Shown piece after piece: positions 8,213-16,297 of a stretch of DNA of 64,000 bases. The translations under genes were made by a program, and so were the position numbers. This DNA comes from Brevibacillus_H sp041920465 (GTDB lineage: Bacteria > Bacillota > Bacilli > Brevibacillales > Brevibacillaceae): assembly GCA_041920465.1 (NCBI GenBank), contig JBHGXW010000019.1:62001-126000 (forward strand), given 5' to 3'. The notes under the pieces were generated by a model that was given only the letters and a program-made list of their open reading frames with translations, was not told where the DNA came from and did no database searches. Each line of letters starts with the position of its first letter. Position 1 is the first letter of the stretch.

Positions 8213-9547
8213 TTGAGCCGTTTCACAAAAGAAGACATTATGCGTCTTGCCAAGGAAGAAAACGTGAAGTACATCCGTCTGCAATTCACAGATTTGATGG
8301 GTGTGATCAAGAACGTTGAGATCCCGTTGTCTCAACTCCCGAAAGCACTTGACAACAAAATGATGTTCGACGGTTCTTCCATCGAAGGTTTTGTGCGTAT
8401 TGAGGAATCTGATATGTACCTGTATCCAGACCTTGATACATGGGTTGTATTCCCTTGGGGTACTGAAGAGGGCAAAGTTGCTCGTCTGATCTGTGATATT
8501 TACATGCCAGACGGCACACCATTCGCCGGTGACCCTCGTCAAATCCTGAAAAAAGTGATGAAGGAAGCGGAAGAGCTTGGCTTTACTGACTTCAACGTAG
8601 GTCCAGAACCAGAATTTTTCCTGTTCAAAATGGACGAAAAAGGCGAACCAACTCTTGACCTGAACGACCAAGGCGGCTACTTCGACTTCGCTCCACTCGA
8701 CCTCGGCGAAAACTGCCGCCGCGATATCGTGTTGACGCTTGAAAAAATGGGTTTTGAAATCGAAGCATCTCACCATGAAGTGGCACCTGGCCAGCACGAA
8801 ATCGACTTCAAATATGCGAATGCTGTCCAAGCTGCTGACCAAATTCTCACTTTCAAACTGGTGGTAAAAACCATCGCTCGCCAACACGGCTTGCATGCTA
8901 CCTTCATGCCAAAACCATTGTTCGGTGTAAACGGTTCCGGTATGCACTGCCACCAATCTTTGTTCCGTGGCAAAGAGAACGCATTCTATGATGAATCCGA
9001 TGAATTGGGCTTGAGCGAAACAGCGAAGCACTACCTCGCTGGTATCCTGCACCATGCACGCGGTTTTGCTGCGATTACCAACCCATTGGTTAACTCTTAC
9101 AAACGTCTGGTTCCAGGCTATGAAGCGCCTTGCTATGTTGCTTGGTCCGCGAAAAACCGTTCTCCATTGATCCGTATCCCAGCGTCCCGCGGTTTGAGCA
9201 CTCGTATTGAAGTGCGCAACCCAGACCCTGCGGCTAACCCTTACCTCGCATTGGCTGTAATGCTCAAAGCTGGTTTGGACGGTATCAAAAACAAACTGCA
9301 GGCTCCTCCAGCTGTTGACCGCAACATCTATGTGATGGGTGAGCAAGAGCGTGAAGAAAATGGTATCGAAAGCTTGCCAGCTACCTTGAAAGAAGCTATC
9401 GAATGCTTGAAAGCAGACCCTGTTATCTGCGAAGCATTGGGTGAGCATGCTTTGGTACACTTCATCGAAGCAAAAGAAATCGAATGGGATATGTTCCGTA
9501 CCCGCGTACACGATTGGGAGCGCGAACAATACATGGCAACCTATTAA
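8213..9547 (+). CDS. glnA: Glutamine synthetase type I (alpha)
   Basis: A 444-residue GSI enzyme that makes glutamine from glutamate, ammonia and ATP, and also signals nitrogen status to GlnR. Visible hallmarks are DGSSIEGFVRI, the ATP site region KPLFGVNGSGMHCH, and NRSPLIRIPASR. No adenylylation tail is present, as expected for the feedback-regulated GSI-alpha type. The start is the TTG at 8213: GAGGGGGAG lies 6 bases upstream, the resulting MSRFTKEDI aligns with Bacillus GlnA, and the length becomes exactly 444. The ATG at 8174 would add 13 unrelated residues. Codon choice is strongly biased, consistent with high expression. Confidence 0.97.
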   Translation: MSRFTKEDIMRLAKEENVKYIRLQFTDLMGVIKNVEIPLSQLPKALDNKMMFDGSSIEGFVRIEESDMYLYPDLDTWVVFPWGTEEGKVARLICDIYMPDGTPFAGDPRQILKKVMKEAEELGFTDFNVGPEPEFFLFKMDEKGEPTLDLNDQGGYFDFAPLDLGENCRRDIVLTLEKMGFEIEASHHEVAPGQHEIDFKYANAVQAADQILTFKLVVKTIARQHGLHATFMPKPLFGVNGSGMHCHQSLFRGKENAFYDESDELGLSETAKHYLAGILHHARGFAAITNPLVNSYKRLVPGYEAPCYVAWSAKNRSPLIRIPASRGLSTRIEVRNPDPAANPYLALAVMLKAGLDGIKNKLQAPPAVDRNIYVMGEQEREENGIESLPATLKEAIECLKADPVICEALGEHALVHFIEAKEIEWDMFRTRVHDWEREQYMATY

Positions 9548-9566
9548 TCTGATCAATGTACAAGCC

Positions 9567-9602
9567 AAAACCCTTCTTTCGCATCTGCGGGAGAAGGGTT
9601 TT
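9567..9602 (+). terminator. Terminator of the glnRA operon
   Basis: An 11-bp perfect stem (AAAACCCTTCT with AGAAGGGTTTT) closes a 14-base loop 20 bases past the glnA stop. The T-tract is short, so strength is uncertain. Confidence 0.65.
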
Positions 9603-9673
9603 GAAACTTTTGGGGAAGACTGCCGTAATGAGTAGAGGATTTGTCATCCTTATTCAACTTAGGAGGTACCAGC

Positions 9674-10165
9674 ATGGAGATATTGCTATGGATCATGATC
9701 GTCGTGCTTTTTGGTCTAAGTATCGCAGGAATTTTCTTCCCTGTATTGCCTGACTTGATTTTGTTGTGGATTGGCTTTCTATTGTATCAGTTTGTACTGA
9801 TTGAACCGGGGACTGCCGGTCTTCCGTCATCGTTCTGGTGGGGAATGGGGATCTTGAGTGTTTTCTCATATGGAGCCGATCTCTTAACCAATCTCTATTT
9901 TGTCAAGAAGGCGGGCGGGTCAAGGCTATCTTCCATCGGAGCGATTGCAGGCATCGTCCTCGGAATCTTTCTGATCCCCCCATTTGGGATGATTATCCTT
10001 CCGTTCTTGTTTGTCGTGGCAATTGAAATGCTGATTCAAAAACAGCCATTGGAGCAAGCGGTTAAGGTTGGAGTCGGTTCGCTGATTGCATTCTTAAGCA
10101 GCGCTGTAGTAAAGGTATTCATCCAGTTGATCATGATCATCTGGTTCTTTATCGCGATCTCTTAA
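9674..10165 (+). CDS. DUF456 membrane protein
   Basis: A 163-residue integral membrane protein of the DUF456 family (B. subtilis YqgC-like). About four to five hydrophobic segments are seen, with the glycine-rich repeats FVKKAGGSRLSSIGAIAGIV and GIFLIPPFGMIILPFLFV typical of the family. The ATG at 9674 is chosen because AGGAGG lies 7 bases upstream. The gene is a single unit closed by a strong bidirectional terminator shared with lexA. Function unknown. Confidence 0.85.
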   Translation: MEILLWIMIVVLFGLSIAGIFFPVLPDLILLWIGFLLYQFVLIEPGTAGLPSSFWWGMGILSVFSYGADLLTNLYFVKKAGGSRLSSIGAIAGIVLGIFLIPPFGMIILPFLFVVAIEMLIQKQPLEQAVKVGVGSLIAFLSSAVVKVFIQLIMIIWFFIAIS

Positions 10166-10175
10166 TCTGGCGAAG

Positions 10176-10210
10176 AAAAATCCCGTCCTTGGAAGTTGGA
10201 CGGGATTTTT
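10176..10210. terminator. Bidirectional terminator between the DUF456 gene and lexA
   Basis: A perfect 13-bp stem AAAAATCCCGTCC/GGACGGGATTTTT with a 9-base loop lies between convergent genes, with U-tracts in both directions. Confidence 0.9.
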
Positions 10211-10263
10211 CATTAAATGAAATGGGTGACATGGCTTCGCTTCTCGATGATTTTTCGACCGAT

Positions 10264-10887
10264 TTAATGAATCGTGCGGTACACGCCGATAACTTTGCCG
10301 AGAATGGTAACGGATTGCAGGATAATCGGTTCCATAGAAGAGTTCTCCGGTTGCAGGCGGAAATAATTTTTTTCTTTAAAGAAGCGTTTGACAGTTGCTT
10401 CGTCTTCTTCCGTCATAGCTACAACGATGTCCCCGTTATTGGCAACGCTTTGCTGACGTACGATCACGTAATCGCCGTCAAGAATTCCTGCTTCAATCAT
10501 ACTGTCTCCCGAAACGCGAAGCATAAAGACATTATCGGACGACACCAGATTTTCCGGCAACGGGAAGTATTCTTCGACTTGTTCTACTGCCGTAATAGGC
10601 TGCCCCGCCGTAACTTTACCCAGTACGGGAACTCTTACAACGGAAACATCGTACTCTTCGTGGAAACGGTCGGAATCGCCTAATAATTCAATTGCACGCG
10701 GCTTGGTAGGGTCGCGGCGGATTAATCCTTTTTTCTCCAGACGCGCCAGATGGCCGTGGACAGTAGAACTGGAAGCTAGTCCAACCGCTTCGCCGATTTC
10801 GCGTACCGAAGGGGGATAACCTTTATCTTTTACTTCTCTACGAATAAAGTCAATAATTGCTTGTTGACGATTAGATAGCTTGGACAT
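10264..10887 (-). CDS. lexA: SOS repressor LexA
   Basis: A 207-residue repressor of the DNA-damage response. The N-terminal winged helix (residues 1-65) has GYPPSVREIGEAVGLASSST. The self-cleavage bond is A94-G95 in VTAGQP, and the catalytic dyad is S129 (GDSM) and K167 (EATVKRF). ATG 10887 is preferred to the GTG at 10893 because GAGGTG is then 5 bases upstream and MSKLSNRQ aligns with Bacillus LexA. It is divergent from a yneA-like gene, with three LexA boxes between them, so it should repress itself. Confidence 0.97.
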   Translation of the reverse strand: MSKLSNRQQAIIDFIRREVKDKGYPPSVREIGEAVGLASSSTVHGHLARLEKKGLIRRDPTKPRAIELLGDSDRFHEEYDVSVVRVPVLGKVTAGQPITAVEQVEEYFPLPENLVSSDNVFMLRVSGDSMIEAGILDGDYVIVRQQSVANNGDIVVAMTEEDEATVKRFFKEKNYFRLQPENSSMEPIILQSVTILGKVIGVYRTIH

Positions 10888-10922
10888 TCCCACACCTCAA
10901 TTCTCTCGCACCTTTTTACTAC

Positions 10923-10962
10923 ATTATACCATGGGATCCTGCGTTCGACAAACATAAGTTCG
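10923..10962 (-). promoter_or_regulatory. lexA promoter overlapped by a LexA box
   Basis: On the minus strand TTGTCG (-35, 10946-10951) and a perfect TATAAT (-10, 10923-10928) are 17 bases apart. A LexA box with one mismatch to CGAAC-N4-GTTCG lies at 10949-10962 and overlaps the -35, consistent with autorepression. Confidence 0.75.
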
Positions 10963-10971
10963 TTTTTGCTA

Positions 10972-11028
10972 TTGACATGAACGTTTGTTCGCATTATGAT
11001 AAAAACAACAAATGAGAACGAATGTTTG
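10972..11028 (+). promoter_or_regulatory. SOS promoter of the yneA-like gene with two LexA boxes
   Basis: TTGACA (10972-10977) and TATGAT (10995-11000) have a 17-base spacer. A LexA box, TGAACGTTTGTTCG (10978-10991), fills that spacer, and a second weaker box, AGAACGAATGTTTG (11015-11028), lies just downstream. A strong promoter locked by a repressor in its spacer predicts low basal and high induced expression. Confidence 0.82.
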
Positions 11029-11040
11029 GGGGTAGCTGTC

Positions 11041-11388
11041 ATGAATGCATCTCTTTACTATCGGCCATATCTGAATCAAAAACCAGCCAAGAACCATAAA
11101 GGCCGTCTCGGAATCACGCGCGGACAAGCATTGTTGGTCACGTTGGCGCTTGGCTTGCTGTTTTGTTTGGCGGGTGGCATGTTTTCTGCTGAAGTGAAAG
11201 CAGACGAGACTTACTTTAAGGTTGTGACTGTCAGAGAGGGAGATAGTATTTGGGAATTCGCAAGCAGATATCATGAAGCAGCAAAGATGGAGACAGAGGA
11301 AATGGTCGATGCCATAATTGAAGCAAACCAATTGGAGAATGTCTTGATTTATCCCGGACAGAACTTGAAAATTCCTGTCATGCCATAA
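11041..11388 (+). CDS. yneA: YneA-like SOS cell-division suppressor with LysM domain
   Basis: A 115-residue protein with a cytoplasmic N-terminus of about 38 residues, one membrane segment (about residues 32-52, ALLVTLALGLLFCLAGG), and an external LysM domain (VREGDSIWEFASRY to YPGQNLKIPV). This layout, and divergence from lexA behind LexA boxes, match B. subtilis YneA, which delays division after DNA damage. The ATG at 11041 follows GGGGGT. The yneB recombinase gene that follows yneA in Bacillus is absent; ynzC comes next. The name rests on synteny and architecture more than residue identity. Confidence 0.85.
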   Translation: MNASLYYRPYLNQKPAKNHKGRLGITRGQALLVTLALGLLFCLAGGMFSAEVKADETYFKVVTVREGDSIWEFASRYHEAAKMETEEMVDAIIEANQLENVLIYPGQNLKIPVMP

Positions 11389-11431
11389 AAAGATTTTCTT
11401 TTTTTCTAAGCTGCATCCTTCCCGGAATTTA

Positions 11432-11440
11432 TGGTATAAT
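11432..11440 (+). promoter_or_regulatory. Extended -10 promoter of the DUF896 gene
   Basis: TGGTATAAT is a perfect extended -10 element about 78 bases before the GTG start of the DUF896 gene. No good -35 is seen. Confidence 0.5.
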
Positions 11441-11517
11441 CGGCAGATATAACTTGTTTATTTATGCCCTGTCGGTTTTATGCAGGGTGGGTTTTTATAG
11501 GGGAAGGAGGGAATCTC

Positions 11518-11724
11518 GTGGTTACAGATCAGGAAATTAAAAGAATCAACGAATTAGCCAAAAAGTCGAAGGAAGTAGGATTAAGCGAAACAGAAAAACA
11601 AGAACAGCATGAATTGCGCCAGAAGTATATTCAGGCTGTACGCACTTCCCTCAAAGCAAATCTAGATTCGATTCGTTATATAGAGGACCTTGAAGAAGGT
11701 TCTGGCCAAGGGCCTAAACATTAA
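11518..11724 (+). CDS. DUF896 protein (YnzC family)
   Basis: A 68-residue, highly charged two-helix protein of the YnzC/DUF896 family, found in the SOS yneA neighbourhood in Bacillus. Visible family features are EIKRINELAKKSK, GLSETEKQEQ and LRQKYIQAVR. The GTG at 11518 is preferred because GGAAGGAGGG precedes it and MVTDQEIKRIN aligns with the family; the longer frame to 11464 has no ribosome site. Function is not established. Confidence 0.92.
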   Translation: MVTDQEIKRINELAKKSKEVGLSETEKQEQHELRQKYIQAVRTSLKANLDSIRYIEDLEEGSGQGPKH

Positions 11725-11763
11725 TAAGATCGCTTCTTCTCTGATGGTAACGCTTAAGCATTC

Positions 11764-11792
11764 AGCACCCGAGTATTTGTTCGGGTGCTTTT
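11764..11792 (+). terminator. Terminator after the DUF896 gene
   Basis: Stem AGCACCCGA/TCGGGTGCT with an 8-base loop followed by TTTT, 40 bases past the stop. Confidence 0.8.
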
Positions 11793-11863
11793 CTGGCATA
11801 AAAGAAAAAGTACATAAGGACAACATGGTTTCCCAATAGTAAAGGAAGACTGGAGGAAAAGGG

Positions 11864-12232
11864 ATGAACTTGATTGCAGTTGCTATCGGAGGTGCACTTG
11901 GCAGCTTGTTTCGCTATCTTCTGTCGCTGACGCTCAATCAACCTAATTGGCCGTACGGAACCTGGATTGCCAATGTGTTGGGTTCCTGCCTGATAGGCGT
12001 TTTTTTTGTTTGGGGCAAAGAGAAGGGATTGCTTGCTCCCGCTCTGTATCTGTTTTTCGTGACAGGAATGATGGGGGGCTTTACCACGTTTTCCACATTT
12101 TCCTTGGAAGTGATTCAGTATCTGCAATCAGGACAATGGGAACGTGCGCTCGCATATGCTTTATCCAGTGTGGGAGTCGGCTTGGCGGCGGTTTATGTTG
12201 GAATTCTTGCGGCTCGTCAGATTTTTGGATGA
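11864..12232 (+). CDS. fluC: Fluoride channel FluC (CrcB)
   Basis: A 122-residue dual-topology fluoride exporter that works as a dimer. Four membrane helices are seen, with the signatures GGALGSLFRYLLS, GTWIANVLGSCLIG and GMMGGFTTFSTFS, the last carrying the phenylalanine box and the sodium-binding break. Many Bacilli encode two adjacent homologues; only one is here, so a homodimer is likely unless a second copy lies elsewhere. TGGAGG precedes the ATG. No fluoride riboswitch could be recognised upstream. Confidence 0.95.
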   Translation: MNLIAVAIGGALGSLFRYLLSLTLNQPNWPYGTWIANVLGSCLIGVFFVWGKEKGLLAPALYLFFVTGMMGGFTTFSTFSLEVIQYLQSGQWERALAYALSSVGVGLAAVYVGILAARQIFG

Positions 12233-12256
12233 ACAGATGATCCCTGGTATCGGGAA

Positions 12257-12284
12257 TTGATTTATTTCTTATTTTTGATAAGAT
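12257..12284 (+). promoter_or_regulatory. Probable helD promoter
   Basis: TTGATT and TAAGAT with a 16-base spacer lie upstream of helD. The -10 overlaps the ATG at 12283, an argument that this ATG is not the start codon. Confidence 0.45.
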
Positions 12285-12324
12285 GGATGATGCTTTCCAT
12301 ATTTTGGATAAGGGGGAAAATGTT

Positions 12325-14583
12325 TTGTCGGTCCGGCATTCGGCGTATCAGGCTGAGCAAGCACATCTTGATCAAACGATGCAAATAATCGAAAAAGAAA
12401 TCAGACAGCTTCGTGAAGATATTCGCGAAGCAACAGATGATTATGTGAAGCAAGTGGTGAATGCCAACAAGGCCAAAGAGCTTCATCATCTGGAATATGC
12501 ACACAAAAAGCCTTATTTCGGCCGTATTGATTTCTTGAAAGACGAAACGTATGATGTGGACTCCGTCTATATTGGCAAACGAGGCGTCGTGAAAAGCGAC
12601 ACATTTGATACAGTCGTGGTAGATTGGCGGGCTCCGATTGCCAGCTTGTATTACAGCGGGGAAAGCAAAGACGCCTATTACCGGATTCCCAACGGCATTG
12701 TCCGCGGAGAGGTGAAATTGAAACGCAATTTCGCCATTGAAAACGGCGAAATCAAAGGAATTTACGACGGAGCGCTAAAAGAAACAATCGATAAGGAAGT
12801 AGGGAACCCGGACGAGTACCTGGATGAGGGGTACATTGATGAGTTTCTCGCTTCCACCTTGAACGAGAACAATGACGGGCGGCTTAAGGATATTGTCGCT
12901 ACGATTCAATCTGAACAAAACGAGATTATCCGCGCTTTGAAAGATCGGCCGATTGTTGTCCAAGGGGTGGCCGGCAGTGGGAAAACCACGATCGCTTTGC
13001 ATCGTCTATCTTATTTGATTTATAACTTTCAGGACACACTTGCCTCCAAACGATTCATGGTGTTTGCACCCAACAAGCTGTTTTTGAACTATATCTCTGA
13101 TGTCCTGCCTGAACTTGGGGTAGAAGATGTACAGCAGTCCACGTTTTTCGAGTGGGCGGCAAAACAGATAAAAGCGGATCTGCCCAAAGGATGGCGCATC
13201 CAGGACCCGAATAAACCTTTGCAGCTCTTTTTCGGAGAGCTGCCTGATCGTCACTCGAAGCGATATGAAGAGTGGCAACGCGAACAGGAAGTTGCGAAAA
13301 GACGAATGTCATTCAAAGGCTCTTTGCTTTGCAAACAAGCGCTCGACCGGTATATTCCCTATTTGATAGAGGAACGGATTGCTTTTAAGAATTTGCGTTT
13401 TCTTTACAGCAAGACCCAGCAGTCGTTTGGAATCGACGGAAGAGAAATCAAGCAGTTGTTTACCGAACAATATGCCCATCTGCCGCTTAAAAATCGGGTG
13501 GCCACCCTGCGAAAACATCTCAAGCAGGAGATCAGCAAACAGTTCTACTCTCATTTGCGTGAGCGAAAAATCGATTTGGATAAACAAGGTCTGGCCAAGT
13601 TTGAGAAAAAAATCGAACAAATCGTTGATAACTACTTGAAGGATTGGCCAACTTTTGAAGTGTTTTCTCTTTATCAAGCGTTCATGAGTGATCAGACGTT
13701 GCTTGGGATACTTACCAAACAAGAAATCGCGGATGAAGTGCTTTTGGATATAGCGGAGTCTTCACAACAAATTTTCTCCGAAAATCGGATTGAAGCGGAG
13801 GACTTGGCACCGCTGCTCTATTTGAAGGATGCTTTGGAAGGGCTTGATGCGAACGGGCAGTTTGATCATGCAGTCATCGACGAGGCGCAAGATTTAAATC
13901 CGTTGGAGGTTGCGGTCATTTCACGCATGACCAGGCAGGATTCGGTTACGATCGTTGGGGACATCGCCCAAGGAATTCACAGCTATCGAGGACTTCATTC
14001 CTGGGATGATTTGGTTGGCGGCATTTTTGCCGGGCGTGAAGTGGAGTACTACAAACTGGAGCAAAGCTATCGCTCTACCATCGAGATTATGCGGTGGGCG
14101 AATGATGTGATCGCCAAAGTCGAACGGTTCGAGGGAATGCAAGCAGTTCCTGTGTTAAGGCACGGAAGGGAGCCTGAAATAACCAGCTTTACAGGCCCGG
14201 GCGAACTAGAGCATATCGTGCGAAACCGGGTGCTGGACCTTGTACAGGAAGGGTTCACTTCCATTGCCATTGTCGCGAAAACGGTGGAAGAGAGCAAGCG
14301 GTTGTATAAACGGCTGAAGAAGGAACTGCCTGATCTGGTCTTGCTTTCGACGAAGGATCAAGAATATCCCGGCGGAATCAGTGTAATCCCGGCGTTCTTG
14401 ACGAAAGGGCTGCAGTTTGACTGTGTGTTGGTTATCGACGCAGATGAAGAACATTATCAAGCCAATGAAGAAGATGCCAAACTTCTTTATGTCGCAATGA
14501 CCCGTCCTGTTCACCGATTGTACCTGCTGGCGGAGAAAGGCCGGCTTACCCCGCTGTTACAAGAAAGAGAAGCGGAAAACTAA
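12325..14583 (+). CDS. helD: RNA polymerase recycling motor HelD (UvrD/Rep-like)
   Basis: A superfamily 1 ATPase that removes stalled RNA polymerase from DNA and helps recycle it. From the N-terminus it has a coiled-coil arm (first ~70 residues), a region ending in VVDWRAPIASLYY, Walker A (GVAGSGKTT, near residue 220), Walker B with HAVIDEAQDL, motif III GDIAQGIHSYRG, and C-terminal motifs KGLQFDCVLV and LYVAMTRP. The TTG at 12325 gives 752 residues and has AAGGGGG 8 bases upstream; the ATG at 12283 has no ribosome site and overlaps the promoter. B. subtilis HelD is of similar size. Confidence 0.93.
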   Translation: MSVRHSAYQAEQAHLDQTMQIIEKEIRQLREDIREATDDYVKQVVNANKAKELHHLEYAHKKPYFGRIDFLKDETYDVDSVYIGKRGVVKSDTFDTVVVDWRAPIASLYYSGESKDAYYRIPNGIVRGEVKLKRNFAIENGEIKGIYDGALKETIDKEVGNPDEYLDEGYIDEFLASTLNENNDGRLKDIVATIQSEQNEIIRALKDRPIVVQGVAGSGKTTIALHRLSYLIYNFQDTLASKRFMVFAPNKLFLNYISDVLPELGVEDVQQSTFFEWAAKQIKADLPKGWRIQDPNKPLQLFFGELPDRHSKRYEEWQREQEVAKRRMSFKGSLLCKQALDRYIPYLIEERIAFKNLRFLYSKTQQSFGIDGREIKQLFTEQYAHLPLKNRVATLRKHLKQEISKQFYSHLRERKIDLDKQGLAKFEKKIEQIVDNYLKDWPTFEVFSLYQAFMSDQTLLGILTKQEIADEVLLDIAESSQQIFSENRIEAEDLAPLLYLKDALEGLDANGQFDHAVIDEAQDLNPLEVAVISRMTRQDSVTIVGDIAQGIHSYRGLHSWDDLVGGIFAGREVEYYKLEQSYRSTIEIMRWANDVIAKVERFEGMQAVPVLRHGREPEITSFTGPGELEHIVRNRVLDLVQEGFTSIAIVAKTVEESKRLYKRLKKELPDLVLLSTKDQEYPGGISVIPAFLTKGLQFDCVLVIDADEEHYQANEEDAKLLYVAMTRPVHRLYLLAEKGRLTPLLQEREAEN

Positions 14584-14617
14584 AAAAACGTGGAGTCTAG
14601 GCTCCGCGTTTTTTTAT
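14584..14617. terminator. Terminator between helD and the HesB-like gene
   Basis: Stem AAAAAACGTGGAG paired with CTCCGCGTTTTTTT (one G-U pair), loop TCTAGG, between convergent genes. Confidence 0.85.
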
Positions 14618-14653
14618 TTGAAGTGATTTAGAAGAGACCTACCGGCAAATTCC

Positions 14654-14956
14654 TTAGTGATCCCCGTGATTTCCTTTGGCAGGATTGGTAATCACGTATC
14701 CTTCTTGAGGTGTGTAGAGATAATCGATTACAACTCCATCAAGGAACTCGTCGCCATCTTCCATGATAACGTCGATCTCCTTATCAGTTTTAACTACGAC
14801 ATCATCGCTAGTCGGTTTATCCAAAGCAAGCCCGTAGTGAGCATGATCGCCGTGTTTATGAGCAACATATACCCGGATTTTCAAATCTTTGTCTTCTTCT
14901 TGCGCGAGTACCTCTGAAAGTTTTTTCGCTGCGTTACGGGTGATTTTGCATTTCAT
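14654..14956 (-). CDS. HesB/IscA-like fold protein lacking the cluster cysteines
   Basis: A 100-residue protein with the A-type carrier fold: KITRNAAKKLSEVL at the start, LKIRVYVAHKHGDHAHYGLALD in the middle, and the DYLYTPQEGYVITNPAKG end that matches the GF..NPN turn of IscA. The three cluster-binding cysteines are missing: only C3 remains, and the usual CGCG tail is GNHGDH. It therefore probably does not carry a [2Fe-2S] cluster in the usual way. TTAGGAG supports the ATG at 14956 over an upstream start. Single-gene unit. Confidence 0.8.
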   Translation of the reverse strand: MKCKITRNAAKKLSEVLAQEEDKDLKIRVYVAHKHGDHAHYGLALDKPTSDDVVVKTDKEIDVIMEDGDEFLDGVVIDYLYTPQEGYVITNPAKGNHGDH

Positions 14957-15072
14957 CTGACATTCTCCTAACTTTAGGTGGGTTTCCTCCATCTTAACAG
15001 AGTTTGATTTCCATCCGCAATCTTGTGCATCGCATTGTTGTGTTACATAGTTATTTTTTCCGTTTCATTTCG

Positions 15073-15081
15073 TGCTATGAT
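15073..15081 (+). promoter_or_regulatory. Extended -10 promoter of the threonine aldolase gene
   Basis: TGCTATGAT, an extended -10 element, lies 23 bases upstream of the ATG at 15104. Confidence 0.5.
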
Positions 15082-15103
15082 CAAGGATGAGGAGGGAGAA
15101 AAA

Positions 15104-16120
15104 ATGATAGATTTACGAAGCGATACCGTTACCAAACCGACAGAGGCGATGATCCAGGCGATGGCAAATGCTGAAGTTGGCGATGATGTATATGGTGAGG
15201 ATCCGACTGTTAACCGGTTGGAGAGCATAGCAGCGGAGATATTGGGGAAAGAGGCGGCGCTCTTGGTAACGAGCGGGACTCAAGGAAATCAGGTGGCCGT
15301 GTTAACCCATTGCCGGAATGGGGATGAAGTTATTCTCGAAGCCGAGTCCCACCTGTTCTATTACGAAGGCGGGGCAATGGCGGCATTGGCCGGAGTTCAG
15401 ACCAGAACGATACCAGGCAATCGCGGGGCGCTTGATCCGGTGAAGGTGGAGTATGCCATACGCAGCAAGGACATCCATTTTCCAAGAACAGCGCTGGTTT
15501 GCCTTGAGAATACGCATAATCGGGCGGGCGGAGCCGTCATTACACCGGAGCAAATGAAGGGTGTATATGAGATCACGCAGGCGCATAAAGTTCCGGTTCA
15601 TCTTGACGGAGCCCGACTGTTTAATGCCGCTGTCGCTCTGGGACGCGACGTCCGCGACTTTACACGATATGTGGATTCGGTTCAGGTATGTTTGTCCAAA
15701 GGATTAAGCGCACCGATCGGCTCTATTCTGGCAGGGACGAAGGATTTTATCGAGGAAGCGCGCTGGTGGCGCAAGAAGCTGGGCGGAGGCATGCGGCAAG
15801 CAGGTTTTATCGCTGCTCCCGGCATTCTGGCATTGACGGAAATGGTTGAACGCTTGGCGGAAGATCACGGACGGGCCCAGATGTTGGCGGAGGGACTGCG
15901 ACGCTTATCTTTGAATGTTCAAGAAGTACAGACCAATATTGTGTTGGTGAATACAGAGACGACAGGCCTTACTGCGGAAGAGCTGCTTGCTCGTTTGGCG
16001 GAACATGGCGTACTCGCTGTCGATTTCGACCGGTATGTGGTCCGCTTTACGACGCACCGTCATATTGGCGATCAGGATATTAAACAAGTATTGCAAGTAA
16101 TGGAAAAACTGCTTGGGTAA
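15104..16120 (+). CDS. Low-specificity L-threonine aldolase
   Basis: A 338-residue PLP enzyme that splits threonine or allo-threonine to glycine and acetaldehyde. It begins MIDLRSDTVTKPT, exactly as the family does, has the glycine-rich SGTQGNQVAV site, HLDGAR with the PLP aspartate, and the Schiff-base lysine K199 in CLSKGLSAPIGS. GAGGAGGG is 6 bases upstream of the chosen ATG; the frame extends 27 codons further up without a ribosome site. Single-gene unit ending before a strong bidirectional hairpin. Confidence 0.95.
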   Translation: MIDLRSDTVTKPTEAMIQAMANAEVGDDVYGEDPTVNRLESIAAEILGKEAALLVTSGTQGNQVAVLTHCRNGDEVILEAESHLFYYEGGAMAALAGVQTRTIPGNRGALDPVKVEYAIRSKDIHFPRTALVCLENTHNRAGGAVITPEQMKGVYEITQAHKVPVHLDGARLFNAAVALGRDVRDFTRYVDSVQVCLSKGLSAPIGSILAGTKDFIEEARWWRKKLGGGMRQAGFIAAPGILALTEMVERLAEDHGRAQMLAEGLRRLSLNVQEVQTNIVLVNTETTGLTAEELLARLAEHGVLAVDFDRYVVRFTTHRHIGDQDIKQVLQVMEKLLG

Positions 16121-16141
16121 TTCCTGAATTTATCCGACGGT

Positions 16142-16264
16142 TCAGCTTGCGACTTTACCTTGATCCCGCTGGCTCTTTCCAGGTATTTTGCGAACGAAAC
16201 CCGCCACCAGCAACAGGAGCGGGAAAAACAACCCGAGAGATAAAGCAAAGGTGTTCATTTTCAT
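16142..16264 (-). CDS. Possible small single-pass membrane peptide (40 aa)
   Basis: An unannotated reading frame starting MKMNTFALSLGLFFPLLLL, continuing VAGFVRKIPGKSQRDQGK and ending after KVAS. It has one strong hydrophobic segment (about residues 6-23) followed by a basic polar tail, the usual look of small bacterial membrane peptides. The start lies inside the loop of a long terminator hairpin (16247-16282). AAGGTG 11 bases upstream is on the 3' arm of that hairpin, so initiation could depend on hairpin opening. It could equally be chance; no homologue is recognised. Confidence 0.3.
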   Translation of the reverse strand: MKMNTFALSLGLFFPLLLLVAGFVRKIPGKSQRDQGKVAS

Positions 16265-16284
16265 GGAAAAATGAACACCTTTTT
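16247..16284. terminator. Strong bidirectional terminator hairpin
   Basis: A perfect 15-bp stem (AAAGGTGTTCATTTT with its complement) around a 6-base loop, with T-runs on both strands. It can end the threonine aldolase transcript on the plus strand and the 49-residue gene transcript on the minus strand. Confidence 0.85.
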
Positions 16285-16297
16285 ACGGGAAAACTGT

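Noticed and set aside
8189..9568. 459-codon open frame opposite glnA
   Set aside because: It mirrors the biased codon use of glnA (no stops because of restricted third bases). It has no ribosome site, and its composition is rich in Phe, His and Gln without domains.
11725..11863. Fluoride riboswitch before fluC
   Set aside because: A CTGATGG fragment exists but the GGNGATG start and pseudoknot partners are absent; the only hairpin is the terminator of the previous gene.
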